Source: JACKHA01 sp041401985 (GTDB taxonomy: Bacteria > Planctomycetota > Phycisphaerae > Phycisphaerales > UBA1924). From it: a DNA stretch of 64,000 nucleotides. Position 1 is the first letter of the stretch; the number at the start of each line of letters is the position of its first letter. The notes under the pieces are model-generated. The model made no database searches, had not been told where the DNA came from, and worked only from the letters and a program-made list of their open reading frames with translations. Positions 61,493 to 64,000 of the stretch are shown piece after piece. The stretch spans positions 62,001-126,000 of the forward strand of contig JAWKTE010000009.1 of assembly GCA_041401985.1 (NCBI GenBank), written 5' to 3'. The position numbers were made by a program, and so were the translations under genes.

Positions 61493-63088
61493 CTATTCGA
61501 ATCGCAACGCACGAACCGGGTCGAGGCGGGCGGCTCGCCAGGCCGGGATCAGGGCGCCGATAAGGGACGAGAGGATGCCGACGCTCAGGACCATCACCGC
61601 GTTCACCGGGTCGATCTTCGACGGGATGTCGGTGAACACGTAGACCTTCGGGTCCCAGATGTAGAGCCCCAGCGTTTTGCCGAGCCACTCGTGGATCGGG
61701 TTGATGTTCCAGACGATCAGCAGGGCCGCCAGCCCGCCCAGCAGCGAGCCGACCACGCCGATCGCCAGCCCGTACCGCATCCACAGCCACGCCACGCCCG
61801 CCTGGCTGGCGCCGAGCGCCCGCAGGATTCCCACGTCCTTGGTCTTCTCGGCCACCATTGACCAGAAGATCGCCAGCACCAGGAACACCGCCGTCATCGA
61901 GATGAACCCGAAGATGAACAGCACCAGCCCCGTTTCCTTCCGCACCGCGGCCACCATCGTCCGGTTCTGGTCCTCCCAGGTCTTGATCAGGATCGAACCC
62001 GCCGAGGGCACCTGCCCCGCGTGGTCGCGGGCGAACTCGGCATAGATCTCCGCCGCCCGCTCCTTCACGCGATCGGCCGAGATCGACGGATTGGCCGCCC
62101 GCACCAGGACGGTTGTGACGCGGGCCGGGTCCACGACAACCTGGTCGGGCTGGGCGTGCACCTGGCGTCCCGTCTCGGGATCGATCTGCACCTCGAACGG
62201 GTTGAACGGCGGGGCGTCGGGGTCGCGAACGATCCGCTGGGCCTCGCCCAGCCCCAGCATGTCCTGCAGGCGTTTGAGGTTCATGAACGCGGACTGGCGG
62301 TCCACGTCGTACAGGCCGGTGCGGAACTCGTTGGCGATCGGCACGCGCCGCGTGACGATCTCGATGCCGCGGCCGGTGGAATCCAGCGGCAGCAGGTGCA
62401 GCGTCACCTGCCCCGTCTCGGGCATGAAGTCGGTCACGACGCCGATCGAGCCGTCCGACTCGGCCCGGTACTGGGCTCGCGGCACATAGACCCCCCGCTC
62501 CGACCGCTCGTTGAAGTCGCCGGTCTCGATCCCGATGACGATGCCCGGCTCCCACAGCCCGGTCGCCGCGTCGTACTGGGCCAGACGCCGCCCGCCCTCG
62601 TAGACCTGCTCCATCAGGGCGCGAAGCCGCGGGTTCGTGTTCTCGCGGAGGTCCTCGCCGGGCTCGGCCTTCGGGAGCGCGGGGGCATCGTCCGGCCCGC
62701 CCACGGGGCGCCACCACAGCAGTTCGTCGTACTCGATGACCCGGGAGTATGAAGGGCCGTCGATCCCGCGCAACTGGACCATCTGCACCCGGTCGTCGGG
62801 CAGGACCACCACCGCGAAGGTCTCGATCATCGGGGCCGCGGCCCCGATCTCCGGGTCGGCCTCGAGCCGCCGGATCAGGTCCTCGTAGTGGGCAAAGCCG
62901 GTGTTGGGCCAGGTGATCGAGACGTCCCCGACCATCTTCCGCCCCGAATCCAGCAGGAGCGACAGGAACCCGCCCATGACCGACCAGGTGATCAGCACCA
63001 TGGCGGTGCACAGCAGCACCGCGACCGCGGCCAGCAGCGGCATGATCTTCGAGGTCAGGTACTTGCGGGTCAGCAGGGCGTGGTACAC
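61493..63088 (-). CDS. lolC: ABC transporter permease (LolC/LolE-type)
   Basis: This is a 531-residue membrane protein. The N-terminal helix is IMPLLAAVAVLLCTAMVLITW, followed by a large periplasmic loop (about 55-345). Three C-terminal helices (GLVLFIFGFISMTAVFLVLAIFW, YGLAIGVVGSLLGGLAALLIVW and VNAVMVLSVGILSSLIGALIPAW) follow, with EKTKDVGILRALGAS, the FtsX-fold signature. It ends PVRALRFE. The start is taken as GTG 63088 (VYHALLTRKYLTSK), because the longer frame to 63181 has a TTG and overlaps the toxin-antitoxin promoter. The ATPase partner is just downstream. Confidence 0.88.
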   Translation of the reverse strand: MYHALLTRKYLTSKIMPLLAAVAVLLCTAMVLITWSVMGGFLSLLLDSGRKMVGDVSITWPNTGFAHYEDLIRRLEADPEIGAAAPMIETFAVVVLPDDRVQMVQLRGIDGPSYSRVIEYDELLWWRPVGGPDDAPALPKAEPGEDLRENTNPRLRALMEQVYEGGRRLAQYDAATGLWEPGIVIGIETGDFNERSERGVYVPRAQYRAESDGSIGVVTDFMPETGQVTLHLLPLDSTGRGIEIVTRRVPIANEFRTGLYDVDRQSAFMNLKRLQDMLGLGEAQRIVRDPDAPPFNPFEVQIDPETGRQVHAQPDQVVVDPARVTTVLVRAANPSISADRVKERAAEIYAEFARDHAGQVPSAGSILIKTWEDQNRTMVAAVRKETGLVLFIFGFISMTAVFLVLAIFWSMVAEKTKDVGILRALGASQAGVAWLWMRYGLAIGVVGSLLGGLAALLIVWNINPIHEWLGKTLGLYIWDPKVYVFTDIPSKIDPVNAVMVLSVGILSSLIGALIPAWRAARLDPVRALRFE

Positions 63089-63148
63089 GGGGGATGGTAT
63101 CGGACCCGGCGCGCGAGCCCGAGCATCGACGCCGTCGCCCGGCTGAAG

Positions 63149-63201
63149 TTGCCTGGTCCGCCCGTTCGATGTATAGTTCAACTAGTCGCCAACCAGTTGA
63201 A
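63149..63201 (+). promoter_or_regulatory. Promoter and inverted-repeat operator of the 63.2-kb toxin-antitoxin locus
   Basis: -35 ttgcct at 63149-63154 and -10 tatagt at 63172-63177 (17-bp spacer) are followed by the inverted repeat ttcaactagt (63177-63186) / accagttgaa (63192-63201), one mismatch. It lies over the transcript start and should be bound by the antitoxin. Confidence 0.72.
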
Positions 63202-63221
63202 TTGACCGAGGCTCAGCGATC

Positions 63222-63467
63222 ATGGAACAGATCGGATCCTTCGAAGCCAAGACCCGCCTGAGCGAACTGCTCGAACGCGTCTCGCGCGGCGAGTCGTTCC
63301 TCATCACGCGGCACGGGCATCCCGTCGCCCGCCTGGTGCCGGACGCGGCCCGGGGCGTCGAGCAGGTCAGGGCCGCACTGGATCGGTTGCGATCGCTTCG
63401 CGGGACACTGGGCGGGCAGACGATCGAGCAGCTCAAGCGCACCGCGCACGAGGGGCACCGCCATTGA
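63222..63467 (+). CDS. Phd/YefM-type antitoxin
   Basis: This is an 81-residue protein. The Phd/YefM fold is clear in MEQIGSFEAKTRLSELLERVSRGESFLITRHGHPVARLVP: the strand-helix-strand pattern with R-G-E-x-F-x-I-T-R-x-G-x-P-V-A-x-L. The C-terminal 35 residues bind the toxin. The stop overlaps the toxin start by 4 bp. A promoter and operator are recognisable upstream, so autoregulation is likely. Confidence 0.9.
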   Translation: MEQIGSFEAKTRLSELLERVSRGESFLITRHGHPVARLVPDAARGVEQVRAALDRLRSLRGTLGGQTIEQLKRTAHEGHRH

Positions 63468-63868
63468 CTGCGATCGTGATCGACGTCAGCGCGGTCTTGG
63501 GACAGTTGCTGGCCGAGGCCGAGGCGGACTACGCCGAGCGCGTACTGGGCGAAGTGGCCGTCAACGGCGCGGTCGTGCCGCCGTTGTTCTGGTACGAGGT
63601 TCGCAACGTGCTGGTGGTCGCCGAGCGTCGCGGCAGGCTGCGAGCCGATCAGTCGGACCTTTTCCTGGGCGCGCTGGGCGATCTGCCGATCGAAGCCGAG
63701 GGCGTCCCAAGCGACGAGCGGGCGACGGGCATCGCGCGGGCCCACGGCCTGACCATCTACGACGCGGCGTGCCTGGAACTGGCCCAGCGACGGTCCTTGC
63801 CGCTGGCCACGCTGGACGCCGGGATGGTGCGGGCGGCGGAGTCGCTGGGACTGCAACGCGTCCGATAG
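63464..63868 (+). CDS. vapC: PIN-domain toxin (VapC family)
   Basis: This is a 134-residue PIN ribonuclease starting at TTG 63464, overlapping the antitoxin stop by 4 bp. The acidic residues are in TAIVIDVSAVLGQLL, LFWYEVRNVL, LTIYDAACLEL and LATLDAGM. The set is complete. TYDAAYLELA-like spacing places it with the VapC subfamily paired with Phd-type antitoxins. The rare TTG start may keep toxin levels low relative to the antitoxin. Confidence 0.9.
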   Translation: MTAIVIDVSAVLGQLLAEAEADYAERVLGEVAVNGAVVPPLFWYEVRNVLVVAERRGRLRADQSDLFLGALGDLPIEAEGVPSDERATGIARAHGLTIYDAACLELAQRRSLPLATLDAGMVRAAESLGLQRVR

Positions 63869-63883
63869 AGAGGTGTTCCAATT

Positions 63884-63924
63884 CTGTGTCAACTATTGAC
63901 ACAGGGCTGTCGGATCGGTACAGT
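63884..63924 (+). promoter_or_regulatory. Promoter with palindromic operator upstream of a ParD-like gene
   Basis: -35 ttgaca (63896-63901) and -10 tacagt (63919-63924) are 17 bp apart. The -35 is the right arm of the perfect palindrome ctgtgtcaa-cta-ttgacacag (63884-63904). It should be the target of the antitoxin encoded from 63933. Confidence 0.75.
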
Positions 63925-63932
63925 GCGCCTCG

Positions 63933-64000
63933 ATGCCAGACCGCGAGACCATGAACATCTCCGTGTCGCCCGAGCACAAGGCCTTTGTGAAGGCCCAGGT
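63933..64000 (+). CDS. ParD-like antitoxin, 5' part only
   Basis: The window ends 68 bp into this gene. The visible start is MPDRETMNISVSPEHKAFVK, resembling the ribbon-helix-helix of ParD/CopG antitoxins, whose DNA-binding strand reads MNISL-P-x-x-x-x-F-V. A second ATG at 63951 (MNIS) is equally likely as the start. The palindromic promoter just upstream supports an autoregulated antitoxin. A ParE-type toxin is expected beyond the window. Confidence 0.7.
   Translation, partial: MPDRETMNISVSPEHKAFVKAQ

Overview
The window is a very GC-rich bacterial chromosome segment whose gene content points to a planctomycete, most likely class Phycisphaerae. The pointers are a prepilin-type protein with an H-X9-DG motif, two secreted proteins ending in paired GC-type dockerin-like repeats (consensus PGYGxPNGxLNxDDFFYYL, terminal Gly-Cys), a free-standing TPR plus double alpha-CTD protein, a VIT/VWA lipoprotein, zinc-ribbon membrane proteins, and many palindromic intergenic repeats. 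This assignment rests on reading the sequence; no database search was run.

Layout. 1-4.2 kb: glycine cleavage P-protein subunits (gcvPA, cut by the window edge, and gcvPB) separated by a DUF4160 gene and a reverse-strand toxin-antitoxin pair with a broken vapC; a second PIN toxin pair follows gcvPB. 4.3-9.8 kb: two ECF sigma factors, one with a zinc-type anti-sigma factor, the other followed by a membrane-anchored dockerin protein, a cohesin-like secreted protein and a VIT/VWA lipoprotein. 9.8-19.5 kb: a mosaic secreted protein, the TPR/alpha-CTD protein, a TolB-like/PDZ protein, then a reverse-strand group rpoZ-coaC-small gene-PIN toxin-partner, and two conserved small proteins. 19.6-28.8 kb: CBS protein, alpha/beta hydrolase, higBA-like module, GH31 glucosidase, trigger factor and a DsbD-type reductase. 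29-37 kb: gyrB, PilZ-receiver protein, tRNA-His, a broken DUF3592-like gene, an orphan guanyl-specific ribonuclease, PEP carboxykinase and a lipoprotein. 37.3-46.3 kb: a repeat-filled gap, thpR, a prepilin protein, Gfo/Idh/MocA oxidoreductase, a c-type-heme-motif membrane protein, a T2SS/T4P F-type protein, a GbsR/MarR-like regulator bracketed by inverted copies of one repeat, and membrane proteins. 46.3-52.4 kb: a beta-helix protein preceded by a C12 tract, fumarylacetoacetase, and an ArsR-methyltransferase regulator upstream of ahcY (methionine cycle). 52.7-64 kb: MsrB/MsrA fusion, tyrS, a YCF48-like beta-propeller gene with an internal TAG, cardiolipin synthase, an alpha/beta hydrolase, a LolD/LolC-like ABC pair, and two more toxin-antitoxin loci.

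Three themes cut across the window. First, at least six toxin-antitoxin-like loci plus an orphan RNase lie within 64 kb. Second, at least six families of palindromic or dispersed repeats sit in gaps between genes, and one lies inside a gene. Third, five genes are broken or frame-shifted (1.4, 33.2, 33.9, 35.1 and 57.2 kb). The frameshifts lie in G/C-rich stretches, so draft-assembly error must be separated from true gene decay. No CRISPR array, phage, transposase or rRNA gene was seen.
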